This document shows, in pieces, positions 15,001 through 26,000 of a stretch of 48,125 nt of DNA. Source of the stretch: CAG-791 sp045117315 (lineage in GTDB: Bacteria > Bacillota > Clostridia > Lachnospirales > Lachnospiraceae); the NCBI GenBank assembly GCA_045117315.1, contig JBGUNJ010000117.1:1-48125 (forward strand). The letters are read 5' to 3'. Within the stretch, counting starts at the first letter, position 1, and the number at the start of each line of letters is the position of its first letter. The translations under genes and the position numbers were made by a program. Under the pieces are notes generated by a model. It saw only the letters and a list, made by a program, of their open reading frames with translations. It was not told the DNA's origin and did no database searches.

Positions 15001-16590
15001 TTTCCGGTTTCCATCGATCAGTGTGTATATGCGGTACCTGTTGGCCTGACCTTGGACAGGCTCGAAGTACCATTCTGCCGCAGAACTCACACTGCCAGTG
15101 ACTTTAAAAGCACCACTGCCATTCAGCTCATTCTGGAAATAATTGACCGATCCGCTTCTGGTTACCGATAGATAGAACGCTTCTGCTGTATTTTGGGAGA
15201 GTTCCTGCAGGGACGCGACCGCCTCTTCCTGAATCTCCGGCATTTCCGGTGCCGCTACAACGGCATAGACAGAAAACCCCTCCGCTTTAAAAGAGAGGGT
15301 GATTCCGTCCCCCGGCAGGTTTCCTGCTTCGACTGTCACATTCTGAATCACATCTGCTTTTTTCTCTTTTCCGGCCTTTTCGGCTTTTTGGGCCTTTTTG
15401 ACGCCTTCGGTCTTCCTGGCTTTTAATTCTTTTTTCGCCCTGCCGGCCGGGGTCGTTACGGATTCTGAATCTGTTCCTTCAGCCTGGTTTATACTGTCTG
15501 CCCCGTAAGCACTTTCTGTTCCGTTTATTTCTCCATCTGTTCTGCTTGCTTCCTCTGTTCCGCTTATTTCTCCCTCTGCTCCGTTTGTTTCCTCTATTCC
15601 GTTTGTTTCCTCGGTAATGTCCGTTTCATCCGCTTCATCTGCAAAATGCACGATCTGAGCATTAGAAACATTGCTGCCTTCCTGATCGGTCAGCTGAATA
15701 TTCACGTCTACAGGGGCCTGGATCTTAATCTTTTCTCCGTAGGAGTCAACAATTTTGATATCAAACAGACGGATATAATAGTCGGAAACTTCCTCCAGGC
15801 CAAGCGCCTCCCCGGTCCGGGATACGTATTCCTCATATGTCAGTTCCGTGCCAGTATTATCATTTGTGTCTGTATTGTTGGCAGATGTCTCCGGCATAAT
15901 TTCAGACACACTAAGAGAGGCACCCTCAGGGATGCCTGCTTCTTCACCGGCAGTGACAGTCACTTCATAGTCCTGCCCCTGGCATGCCAAATCGGCTGCA
16001 ACTCCCTGTACGGGCGCAGCCTCAGCTTCCGTCATTTCGTCCGGTGCCGTCTGTTCTGTTGTCGCTCCGGCGTTCTCGCCGAGAGTTTCGCCGAAAGTTT
16101 CTTCCGACGAGGGTTCCGCTTCTCCGGCAGATTCTTCGACTTCCTGACTGCCTTCCTCTGCCGCTAAACCCAGGGCTGAGCCTGCTGCCTGCTCATTCAC
16201 AGCTGTATCCCCGGCGTCCTCGGTCTCTTCCAGAATAGATGTCCCGGCCTCTTCCCCGGCGTCCCCGGTCTCTTCCAGAATAGATGCCCCGGCCTCTTCC
16301 CCGGTATAATCTATCCAGAAGTCTCCGTCCATCGCGCTTTCCAGGACCTTGTCCTGAAAACAGTCAGCAGAATGTACGTGGGCTTCTTTTCCGCACGCAA
16401 ATACCTTCTGGTAACAGATATTTGAATGCCGGTGTTCCCCGCTCTCCTCCTGTCCGCAGACCAGCTGGTCTTCATAACAGCTGTCTTCATGCTGGTGTTC
16501 TTCAAGACCGCACTCTGCCGTCTTTTCGAGCGTAACCGCAGGAAGAAGAAGGGCATACGTAGTGCAGAATACTACAATGCATGCCATCAT
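12064..16590 (-). CDS. Main open frame of LPxTG adhesin 1 (N-terminal Cys/His region, fibro-slime domain)
   Basis: 1,508 residues open from MMACIVVFCTTYALLLPAV, which is the hydrophobic core of a signal peptide whose basic start lies upstream in another frame. Residues 20-80 carry Cys/His repeats (CGLEEHQHEDSCY, HRHSNICY, HVHSADCF) as seen at the N-termini of many clostridial wall proteins; they may bind metal. An acidic Glu-rich stretch follows, then beta-rich domains. At about 1150-1175, YEFTGDDDFWLYVDGELVINLGG is a fibro-slime motif, and SpaA-like modules follow. The frame ends at a frameshift before the last modules and the LPHTG anchor, so this product alone would not be wall-attached. 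The ATG at 16590 has no ribosome binding site. Confidence 0.8.
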   Translation of the reverse strand: MMACIVVFCTTYALLLPAVTLEKTAECGLEEHQHEDSCYEDQLVCGQEESGEHRHSNICYQKVFACGKEAHVHSADCFQDKVLESAMDGDFWIDYTGEEAGASILEETGDAGEEAGTSILEETEDAGDTAVNEQAAGSALGLAAEEGSQEVEESAGEAEPSSEETFGETLGENAGATTEQTAPDEMTEAEAAPVQGVAADLACQGQDYEVTVTAGEEAGIPEGASLSVSEIMPETSANNTDTNDNTGTELTYEEYVSRTGEALGLEEVSDYYIRLFDIKIVDSYGEKIKIQAPVDVNIQLTDQEGSNVSNAQIVHFADEADETDITEETNGIEETNGAEGEISGTEEASRTDGEINGTESAYGADSINQAEGTDSESVTTPAGRAKKELKARKTEGVKKAQKAEKAGKEKKADVIQNVTVEAGNLPGDGITLSFKAEGFSVYAVVAAPEMPEIQEEAVASLQELSQNTAEAFYLSVTRSGSVNYFQNELNGSGAFKVTGSVSSAAEWYFEPVQGQANRYRIYTLIDGNRKYIKNTNGNLAGLADSDGTAFDVSMAADRLFYLKMNDQNKWLQYSKGGIGIRFYTDNNNNDNSRVTLTYVSSTELPEDPLGLDGKTYGLMNYSDGLKGQAMMAAAKNNTALTAQPAIVRTDPQDREEKMYIAQNTDISMWTFHAVEGGLYTLSATVDGETKYLKITASGLSLVDEADASAIHVTSGTGANQGKLRLSCTGGAVSFEGTNGFKAADSGNAKEWLHLVEKSSLTDEDFVIRSAVKVSVSDTEKVKDGAQILIYKRVWNDIDKRYEYYAIDQDGGLVPCYESGDSIEWVGTKLNKLLWTFTEGYYEGTTTPNYYYQLYNPYSEKYLFPGIKDGQSLSDEPASVNLNGRRYGDYYTSIIAWDDPYYTYAGLKSEDGRIVSCPMAQAEDFYFAIMQEEEEQDELTEVATVDHTENGITMKIVDFGNKAGDIIKGDGCTTSQEQHDVMGVSKYIKDQVQNLVSTRLDDQGYPVSTTTGRSLADLYAEAEEVNHLFIADIYKGTGYYEFDSTQNFTSLQNDLTFKVYQQLGTIDQQQKPSLKHGQFMPYNDLTPGVYARDNGENLYNAEQQPLPDDDPRKYERLYRINNPDHYFGLELEASFVQTPNGKDAWGHDIIYEFTGDDDFWLYVDGELVINLGGIHGALGGKVNYSTGEAVINGQPTTLYTIFRKNYADRNNLSEDDPAVTQYLDEIFTVNEHGQHVFKDYTSHTMRIFFMERGGGASNLYMRFNLAAVKPDQILLNKKLSGTDKKDYKLAEYPFQIFYKMEEDGDEYQLGPRTDGKYNVTYQNSSTPVPYSPSYRVPGGTSQYSDVFFLGAEDTAAITLPEDAVGYRIVECGLNTQVYDRVSVNEEEVTGQASADTNRKDYSTAYDTMENRRHVSFDNHVNENAIRTLTISKKLFEPDGTTPVEDDDAGFNFRLSLGSENDDELRRASLQEYCVRDAEGNYCRYDPDRQMFLSLEKASFADLTETEKAA

Positions 16591-16658
16591 GAAGGCGAAC
16601 TGCCGCAGCCGTTTTTTATGAAAATTCTTTCTTATGTAAATTCCGATTTTTTATTCAT

Positions 16659-17007
16659 TCTGCAAATTGCCTCAAAAACAACAAGTTTTTGTGTGCAGGC
16701 TTTTAACTAGTCAGTTCTATATTATTTGATTATAACCCTATATGTGAAAAAAATACGTCAATGATTCCAAAAAATAGTACGTGTTTTTTATATTTAAACA
16801 AAAATGGTGCTGTACGATTATTGGAACAAGGCTGATTATTTCTGCACTATTTTTTATAGTGCGGAAATGAAGGAAAAGCTGCACTTTTTTTGTCACAGTG
16901 GGGAAACGAAGGAAAAGCCAGCCACCAAAATAGCGAATAAAAGCCGGCCGCCAGAGTGACGAAAGAAAAGCCAGCCACCTGAGTGACTGACTTCTCTGTG
17001 ATTTGTG
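16659..17007 (-). promoter_or_regulatory. Upstream region of adhesin 1 with repeats
   Basis: The 60 bases before the start (conserved in adhesin 2) include CTAGTTAAA and AAAAACTTGTTGTTTTT, which can form a small hairpin, then GAGG about 11 bases before ATG. Further up, TTGACG and TATAAT are present but 21 bases apart, so the promoter call is weak. At 16861-16991 are three or four diverged copies of GAAGGAAAAGCCAGCCACC, starting beyond the adhesin 2 stop. No gene. Confidence 0.35.
16961..16991 (-). terminator. Terminator of adhesin 2
   Basis: On the minus strand GTCAGTCAC-TCAG-GTGGCTGGC (9 bp, two G-U pairs) is followed by TTTTCTTTC, 17 bases after the adhesin 2 stop. Imperfect copies of the same GGCTGGCTTTT block follow downstream. 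Confidence 0.65.
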
Positions 17008-20000
17008 TTATGTTGTTTTCCTTCTCTTCCTCATTGCCAACCCGATTCCTGCAAGTCCTGTGAGCAGGACACCGAGGATGTAGATCAGGCTGGTGCCGGG
17101 GCCGCCGGTGGAGGGAAGCTCATATCCGGTTGTGTTGCGAATTGCAATAGTATACGTTGTAACTCCAGTGACGTTGTCCGTTTCACTCGTAATCCAGTCA
17201 CTCAGGTCAGGTGTTCCAATAGTTTCTGTACAATTCAGTGTCACTCCGGTATTTGAAACAGTCAATACGTACATCCCGGGTGTACTGTTGTATCCTGCCG
17301 GAGTGTTGGTCTCGTCCAGATAATACGTTCCTGTCGGAATCATTCCTTCATACAGAAGACCCTGCTCATTCGAAGTAAACTCACTCTTTCCATCCAGTGT
17401 CACCAGTGATTTCGCGGACTTATTGATATCCGTGTAGATTTTAAACGTGACACCTTCCAGATCCCAGATGGATTCATCGGTGTTATTGTATCCAATCTTC
17501 TTCAGGATAACCGGCAGGCCTTTCGGCGCGTTGGCAAAGGTGATCGTATCATCTCCGCTGACCGTAAATGTAAATTGGTTGTCCTCCGTATCAGCATCTT
17601 CGGTTCCTGACGCCGACGTCGTCTGCGCGATGAACTCACCCGCGTCTTCACGAATACTCAGAACTGTTCCCACAGGTATGGTCATCGCCTGCGACTGACC
17701 ATGTGACAATTCATAAGTCACCTCCCCGGCTGAATCTGTCCTATGCTCCTCTGTGTTGAAGCCAAACAATACAGGCGTCGTATAGACCAGATAATCAGGC
17801 AGAGGATTGGATCCGTTCTTCAACGCTGCCGTAAACTCGAAGGATGTGTGATCCATCGGATCGGACATTTCTTTCACCACGGTAATAATCGCTGTTTTTC
17901 TCGTATTAGTAAATACAATTTCCGAAGCTTCCTGAACATTCCCAATGACAATCTCGCTGTCGGCAGCGCTTTCACTTCCGTTGTTCGATACAGTGGTTTC
18001 GTAAATGTTATCGAGTCCTGTAGTATCCTCCGTCACCGTCAAGTTTGCTCCCACAGGTACCGTGAGGACATGAGATCCCGGAGTATTTTTGCTGCTGAGA
18101 ATGGAGAAAGCCGGCAGCGCCTGTGTCACGCCCCCCAGCTCATAAGCAGCAGAAAAAGTAAATGTTCTCTGATTAATCAACGGATCATCGAGAACCTTCT
18201 TCACTGTCACCTCTGTGGTCGCCTGGTTCGTGATTGTGACGATAAAACCATTGTCCGCATCTCCGGTAACCACTGCTCCGCTGTTGTCAGATTCCAGTGT
18301 ACCATCACCGGACAGCTTCAGCCCAACCGGCCCGCTCAGACCAAGATAGCCCGCCTGGGTCCAAGTTTCGGTCAATGTGTACTCACCGACATACAAACTT
18401 CCGTCAAAGATGGTATTATCCGTCGGAGTCGTATATTTTCCGCTGACAATGTTGGCGCCATCCTGTGACAAGTCAAAACGGGCTTCCACGCCTCCATTTC
18501 CTGCCTGGTCAACTTTCAGAATCTTCACCGGGAAGGATTTCAGAGCATTGGTGTAAGTGACCGTTTCTCCTCCATTCGGCACTGTAAAGGACACCGTATT
18601 GTCCGCAGCATTTGTATCTGCAGAGCCCTTCTCAAATGCTGTACTCACCTCGTAGCTGCTATTTTCTGCTTCACTGATGGTAAGAACCGCTCCGACCGGA
18701 ATCCCTTCCAGGATATACCCCGTCTCCGAATTACTGGTTACATTGAAGGCACCCAAATCCGTTATTCTTTCGCCAAGCGTATAGCTGGCAGTATAGACAA
18801 ATGTACCAAACGATGTATTTCCAGTCAGATTCTTCTTTACCGCGACGTCCGCCGTCTGACGGATATTCTGATAGAACACCGTTCCGCCGGCAAATGTATT
18901 GGTCCAGCTCACTTTTCGATCATCTTGCGCAATTGTCAAAGCCCCTTCCTGAGTCTCTGCCGCGATTTCGAGGTTTGTGTCATAAAAATCAGTGCGGTAA
19001 TCATTCTCTGTCACATTGACAAACGCATAATTATCAAATGTCACTGTACCGTGAACATTGGAACTCCGCTGCCAGCGAACCGTTTTTGTTTCCAGGGGAT
19101 GATCCGGATTATCGCCGTCATATTTCTGAACAATCGCCTGTATCCAGGGACGTCCATCTACATTCGCTTTTCCAACATCTTTCGATGTCGTTATCAGCAG
19201 ATACTGTCCGTGAGTCAGTGTAAAGGCCTGTGTCAATTGGTTCCCATTGACGTTGTTTGAAGAAGAAATCGCTGTCACACTGTTGTTGGAATCCAGACGA
19301 TAGCTTCCCGTTATGGAGACGATAAAGACAAATTCTTTACTCTGATCCCCCGGTTCCGGTACCAATTTATATACATATGTTTCACCGCTTTCGGCCTTGG
19401 CTTTCCAGACTGCGTAAAGCGTTTGTATCTTCTCCTCACCGAAGAATTCACTGACATTGCCGATATCTGTCCCTACCGGGTAATCCGGGGTCTGATCCGT
19501 GTTATCGGGCAGTCTCTCCGTATCCCAGCCGACGAATTCATACCCGATCCGTGTGCTCGGCGTCGGAAGGTCAAATCCATTCGTTGTCAGCGGATTCGCG
19601 AAATAGATCTCCTGGGTATTCTCACGATAATTATCGTGAAGTACCAGTGTTCTGTCATGCTGAACAGCACGGAACGTAACGGTCAGGCCTTCCTCATCGA
19701 CGATCAATGTCTCATCGAAGGAAAACTCTTCCGTGTTATCTATCTGTCCTTTCGCCAGCGCATGGCTGTGTGTATTACCTTCGGAAGTATGAGTGTATTC
19801 CGTGGTAATGTTGTCATAAGTATCATATGTTGTATCTTCTACGGTGACCTTCGAATCCCACAACAGCACCTGCCCCGGTCCGAGCTCATTGATGCCGCTG
19901 ATAGTAATGTCCTTCTCTGCTCCGTACGGAATGGCCAGGCGGATGCGTTCACCTTCCTTCACCTTTATATTGGCAAGATCCGTGACGGCAACCCGTTCAT

Positions 20001-23000
20001 ATTCACCGGTTGCCATATTCACTACATAGAGAGTATTGCTTTCAGAGGCATTCAGCCGGACTGTTACATCACCAACTCCCGTGTCATTGACAAGATTCAG
20101 ATAGATCATCGGCTCCCAAACTGAGTAGATCGTATCCTCATCCGTTCTTGAAACGGAGATAATGCTGTCTGCCGAGTAGGTAGCGATGTAATCTCTTTCA
20201 TCCGGCTCATCATCGAATCCCAGCAGATGATATCCGTTAGGGTGTTTAAAATAGTTGGGATCGATCGCGTAGTCGTCAACATGAACTGCAATATTGCTCT
20301 GGAGATCGCCAAAAATAATCTGATCATTCTCCGCGTCCGCAGCGACCGTACCAACATCACCGATTCGTTCCAGGTTCTTGTTGGCTGCCAGTTCATTCTC
20401 GCCATCTTCCGTAATGAAACCGCTGTTCGCGTCAAGTGTCAGATTAGCGATCTCCGGCCGGCGATAGGAAGATTCTTTCTCTTCATACACGGCCTGAAGG
20501 TAAATGATTCCTGCCGCATTTGCATTTTTGGCTTCGATGACAAATTCGTCGCCTTCCTGATAATATACTCCATTCTCCAAAGGGGTAAAGATCGGATTCT
20601 CTGCCGTCCCGCCGACGCTTACCAGCTGCCAGCCGCGGAAGATGTAGGAATCATCCAATACCGGTGTTCCGTTGGCTGTAAGTGAAGTCGGCTGCTGCAG
20701 GATGGTTGTCGCAGCCTGATCGGCGTAAGTGGCTCCCCCCTGGGGATCCTGCCAGATCTCAATATTTCCATTGATGTGAGTACCATTCGGCGTGATATAT
20801 TCAGGTATATACGCAACTGAATAACCTCCGTCCAGTCTCCAGTGAGCGGTAATCGTAAAGGACTCTTCTACCGGATCGGAAAAATTATACGGCATCGTAT
20901 CGTCATCCTTATACCAGCCCAGGAACTCATAATGCTCATTTTGGTACTTCTTACGATACTTCTGTGTGGAAACATAAGCATTTCGCCACGCAGCCGGACC
21001 AAGAATCGTCACCTCATTATAGCGATCCGGGTTGCTGGCTTTCAAAGCTGTGATCAGCCCAACATAATACTGATAGTAGCTGTCCAGCTCACTTTCTTTC
21101 ACATAAAGAGCGTTACGAAGATCCGCCGGAAGACCTCTCCCGGTATCCTCATAGTATTTTGAATAGATATAATAATAAACATCGTCCTCATCCATCGTCT
21201 GCGCTACGGCGTCAGAGATCGGAACGTAATTCCGGGTTAAGACATATTCAGAGATCGCTGTTCCGTAATCCGCATTGATATATGTTGCCTTGTCCACATA
21301 ATGATAGTCAAGTTCTTCGCGGAATGTCGGATTTCCATTATGATCGATGTGATCAATCTCCGCACCGTTCGGATTGATATGAACACGGAACGTCTCCGGT
21401 GTCCACTTCGCATAGACCACCTTATTCGCCGCAGGCATGGTACTGTTGAAATTGAACGGCACCGTACAGGTAGCATCCTCGTACCAGCCATCGAAGTAAT
21501 AATGATCCGGCGCTTTCGGTTCCCAATAGTTGTCACCGTCACTGCTGAAACTACTTAACGGAGTTTCATATAACAGCCTATGATCTTCTTTTTCTATTAT
21601 AGTATCTGTGTAAGCTCCGGCTTCCCATTGATTGCCATCAAAAGAAACAATCTTATCTAAAGGATAATTCGTATTGAAGGTTAAGTAATATTCATTACGT
21701 GTATGATAAACATGTAATGGATAAGTTACTCCGCTACCAGTACTGGTTCCTTGTGCTGCATTGTTATTTCCGCCGCTGCTGCTGAATCCATTGGCGCCGG
21801 TAGAATAAGTGCTAACCGTAAACCCGTCGAACTTATTTGTGAAATTAAACCCTCCGTTACTTGAACTATATGCAGTTTCACGGTCATCTATCGTATATTT
21901 TCCGTCCAACTGTTGACGATAATGATAAATTGTATTATTTCCCCGTCGTGAAGTTGTTCTCAAATTATACGGATTGGTATCCTGTATGAAAGCATCAAGG
22001 AATGTTTGACCCGTCCCACTGGATGTTGTCCCTTCCGACCAATAAAACGCTGAAACATCATCCCAGTTATACCCGTTTTGGGCAAAGCTTTGTCCATATA
22101 ATCCGGTCCAGGTCACCATCCTGTATCCATTCATAGCATTGCCACGGGTAAATCTTGTTCCGTAGTAGGGAACCATATTCCCTGTTGCTTCATACACAAG
22201 CGAATATCGATCACCTGTATAAGGCTGGCTCACACCATTAGAATCAACATATGAATAACCATATTCTTCATTAACCTGAAGCTGAAAAAATGTTACATTA
22301 TTGCCGGAACCAGAAGAGCCATATAAATCATTACCATCAACTGACGATGTTTGTTCAAATCCGGTCTGATTATTCCCTGCCGTACTTGGTATAACCTTGA
22401 ACAATGCTCCTTCATAAGCCCCGCCAACAGAAGAAGAAAGAGTATATCGATATCCCCGGTATGTGGTTCCGTAATTCTGATTTGTTTCCCTCCAGTTATA
22501 GTTTCTATAGTAAACTTGTTGAATATTTCCGCCGACGATACCATACTGAGTTCCCGAATTATTTGTGCTTCTGGAATAAGTATTACCAGTCCTGGAATAA
22601 CTGCGGTTAAGAAGCGTTTTCTCTAATTTTACATATTTACCATCAACAAGCCCATATTCCCCACCTTCATTATCTACAGAATAATTGGATTCATACTCAG
22701 GTATCGTCCAATTATAATTAGTCACGCTCCTTGTTCGCCAATATAATTGATTGTACGGAGTGCCATATGATATTGAACGATAATAGGTATTAGGATAGGT
22801 TGGATTCGTGACGACATTACCGTTTTCATCATATATAGTTCCAGTATATTCAATATTCGAATTCGCACCACTACTCAGGAAATACTCCGTCGCAGTTGTA
22901 CCAGTGCCACGTGTAAGCTGTACATACTCTTCTCCCACAATACCATATTGCGGTTCATTATTTCCTGTTGTAGGGGTATAGGTATAAGCAGTTCCTGCCT

Positions 23001-26000
23001 CTTCCGGTGCCGTAACGCTGCTTGTAACATAATAAAAATTGATTGCGCGTAATTCACGATCATAATAAATATTTACCACCGTTGTTTTATCACCTTGAAC
23101 TGCGGAATCGCTCATTTCTGCAGTGCGATAATAAAAACCTTTGTACATGGTATTCACGCCAGTTTTGATGTAACCGCTCAATTCACCTGAGTCAAAAATA
23201 TCCTGAAGGCTTCTGCCTGATCTCGAATCTATTACATGGGATTCTACATAATCATACGTTTTTTTTGAATCACCAGCTGTTTTATCATCCGTGACCTTCT
23301 GCTGCCAGATAATCACAGTATAAGTAGTATCCGGTACTTCTTCCCATTTTGCGTACAGATGCAGATCCGTCATTGCCTTGTAGAAATATAGTTTCCCGTC
23401 TACGATTTCATACAGTTTGGTCGTTCCGTCAGTATCGTATTTCACGTAATTGTTGACCAGATTCCCGTTTTCGTCTGTGATCTGGTCTCCGGTTCCATTA
23501 TTTTCTCCATCCCTTTCAGTATACCAGCCGACAAAGTTGTATCCGTTTCTCTGGCTCACGGGCAGGCTCTCGAAGTAGTACGGACTTTCTTCTCCCTGTG
23601 GTATGTCGTCACTTGTGAGCAGGTATTTTGCTCCGACGTAGGTGGCACCGTTGCCGCTTTCGCCCGTATGGAAATAGACCCAGCGTGCTTCCGCAAATAC
23701 CGGGTACAGATCAATGTCTCTCTTTTCTGTTGCTGTAATATAATATCCGTCTTTCCCCTGTGGATTCGGAATTTCATTGCCATTCGAATCCATGGTGGCA
23801 TAGATCTGATCTGATACCAGTTCCCCGCCTTCCGTCTTCACGGTCTCCCAGCCGGCAAAGATTTTGTGAACGGCATCGGGGCTCGGAGCCTGCACGTTGC
23901 CGATGCGAATCTCTGCCTGCCCGTCGCTTCCGAGAACGATCAGCTTCCTGGTCATCAGGTTGTGAGCAAGCCCCGGGGTTTCTTCGGTACCGAGATCTTC
24001 TTTGGGGCCAATGTGGAAATTCACGAAGTAATAGTCTTCATAGATTGGAGCGAGATATACATGCACGCAGCCATCCTCGTCCACCCTACCGGTTCCGGAA
24101 GCTTCTCCAAGAGACCATGTGACTGTTTCCCCATCTATCGAGATGGAGATTGGCGTCTCATACAGAACCTTCTGTGGATCCTCAACCCATGTGTATACCG
24201 TTGGAGATGTCTCAGGACCCGTCTCAGAATCCACGACATACCATCCGTAGAAATACCGGTCCGGATTGGTTTTGTTCTTCGGATTTGTAATCTGTTCCAG
24301 ACCTTCCCCATCCTTCAGAATCTGAGAAGTCTGATACTCCCCGGCTTTATTGACGAAGGTGTAAGGTCCGGCACTGTACGTATATCCCGACCCTTCTGCT
24401 TCCTCTGTATATTCCGAATCCAGGAAATGGAACTCCACCCGGGGAGTGATGATATCACCGCCTTCATGATCGGCAATCACATACACTGAGAATCCATCTG
24501 CGGTGAATTCCACCGTCTGCCCTTTTGTGGTATTCTCTACGACCTCACCCGCTTCCGAACCATCCGCAAAGTGAACAACTTTCCGAGTCTTCTCTTCTTC
24601 TGCATCCGCCAGCTCTACACTGACGTTCACCGTCGTTCCATCTGCCGGCTGATATTTCACGTCCGGATTGTCCTTGTCGACGATACTTATATCAAATACC
24701 CGTGCATACGAAGCAGACCCGGCTTCCCAACCAAGCGCATTCTCCGCATATGCAACATATTCCTTGTATGCAGGAGAACCATCCCCAATCTCCTCTGCAT
24801 TTAGTTCTGCCTCCTCCGGAATTCCTGTTTCAGCTCCATAGGTCGCTGTAATGCGGTAGTTATGTCCATCGCTGGCCAAAACAGTCTTCTCGATTGTCGT
24901 CCTGACGATGGCAAAGACTGAAAATCCTTCCGTTACAAAGGAGAGGGAGGTCCCGTCTTCCGGCAGCATTCCTGCTTCGACAGTCACATCCTGGATCACA
25001 TAGCTTTTTTCCTCTTTTTTAGCTTTCGCAGCCTTTTTAACCTTTTTAGCTTTACCTGCTGTTTCCGCATTTCTCGAAGGAGTCATTGCAGATTTTGCTG
25101 CAGATTCTGAAAGAGTTTCGGTATCTGTTTTCTCTGTTCCGTTCGTTCCCTCTGCGATGTCTGTTTCATTCGTTTCATCCGCAAAGTGCACGACCTGAGC
25201 ATTCGAAACATTGCTGCCTTCCTGATCAGTCAGCTGGATTTTCACGTCCACAGGGGCCTGAATCTTGATCTTTTCTCCATATGCATCGACAATTTTGATA
25301 TCAAAAAGCCGGATATTAAAATCAGAAGCTTCCTCCAGGCCCAGAGCCTCTTCTGTCCGGGATGCATATTCCTCGTATGTCTGCCCTGTGCCAGTATTAT
25401 TATTTGTGTCTGTATTATCTGCGGACATCTCAGGCATAATTTCGGACACACTAAGAGAGGCACCCTCGGGGATGCCTGCTTCTGCACTGGCAGTGACAGT
25501 CACTTCATAGTCCTGACCCTGGCATGCCAATTCGGCTGCAGCTCCCTGTATGGGCGCAGCCTCATTTACCGCCATTTCGTCCGGTGCCGTCTGTTCTGTT
25601 GTCGCTCCGGCGTTCTCGCCGATAGTTTCGCCAAGTGTTTCTTCCGACGGGGTTTCCGCTTCTGCGGCAGCTTCCTCCGCAGAGGACTGTTCCTGTGTCG
25701 TTTCACTTTCCTCTGAGGAGTTCTCTTCAACTGATCCGGTTTCTCCTGTGGGGTTCTCTTCAACTAATCCGGTTTCCCCGCTGACAGCCTCTTCTGTCTC
25801 TTCCGTCAGGTTCTCCCCTGCTTCGAATTCCTCCTCTTCAGAGAACTGGTTCTCTGCTGCTTCGGCCTCCTCCGCGGGATTCTCTTCAACCAGCCCGGCT
25901 TCCCCTCCGGGATTCTCTTCAACTGTTCCGGTTTCCCCGCTGACAGTCTCTTCCGTCTCTTCCGTCAGGTTCTCCCCTGCTTCCAAGTCCTCCTCTTCAG

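Larger units (their letters stand above)
10934..16658 (-). pseudogene. LPxTG surface adhesin 1, disrupted by two frameshifts
   Basis: The whole gene is read from ATG 16658-16656 to the stop at 10934. Two lesions are visible. After ATGAAT the A-tract has six A, where the paralogue starting at 26622 has seven; with six, translation stops after MNKKSEFT, and with seven it would run in frame into KKRLRQFAFMMACIVVF, the signal peptide. Near 12075 the frame shifts again at CTGACAGAGAC, and one extra GACA would restore LTDRDGEGSLIS. The intact product would be about 1,900 residues. Both lesions are in short repeats, so phase variation by slippage, decay, or assembly error are all possible. The upstream region 16659-16720 closely matches that of the paralogue. 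No sortase gene is in the window. Confidence 0.8.

Noticed and set aside
21560..23290. Variable region of a diversity-generating retroelement
   Set aside because: No reverse transcriptase or template repeat is found in the window, and the segment is far longer than a usual variable region.
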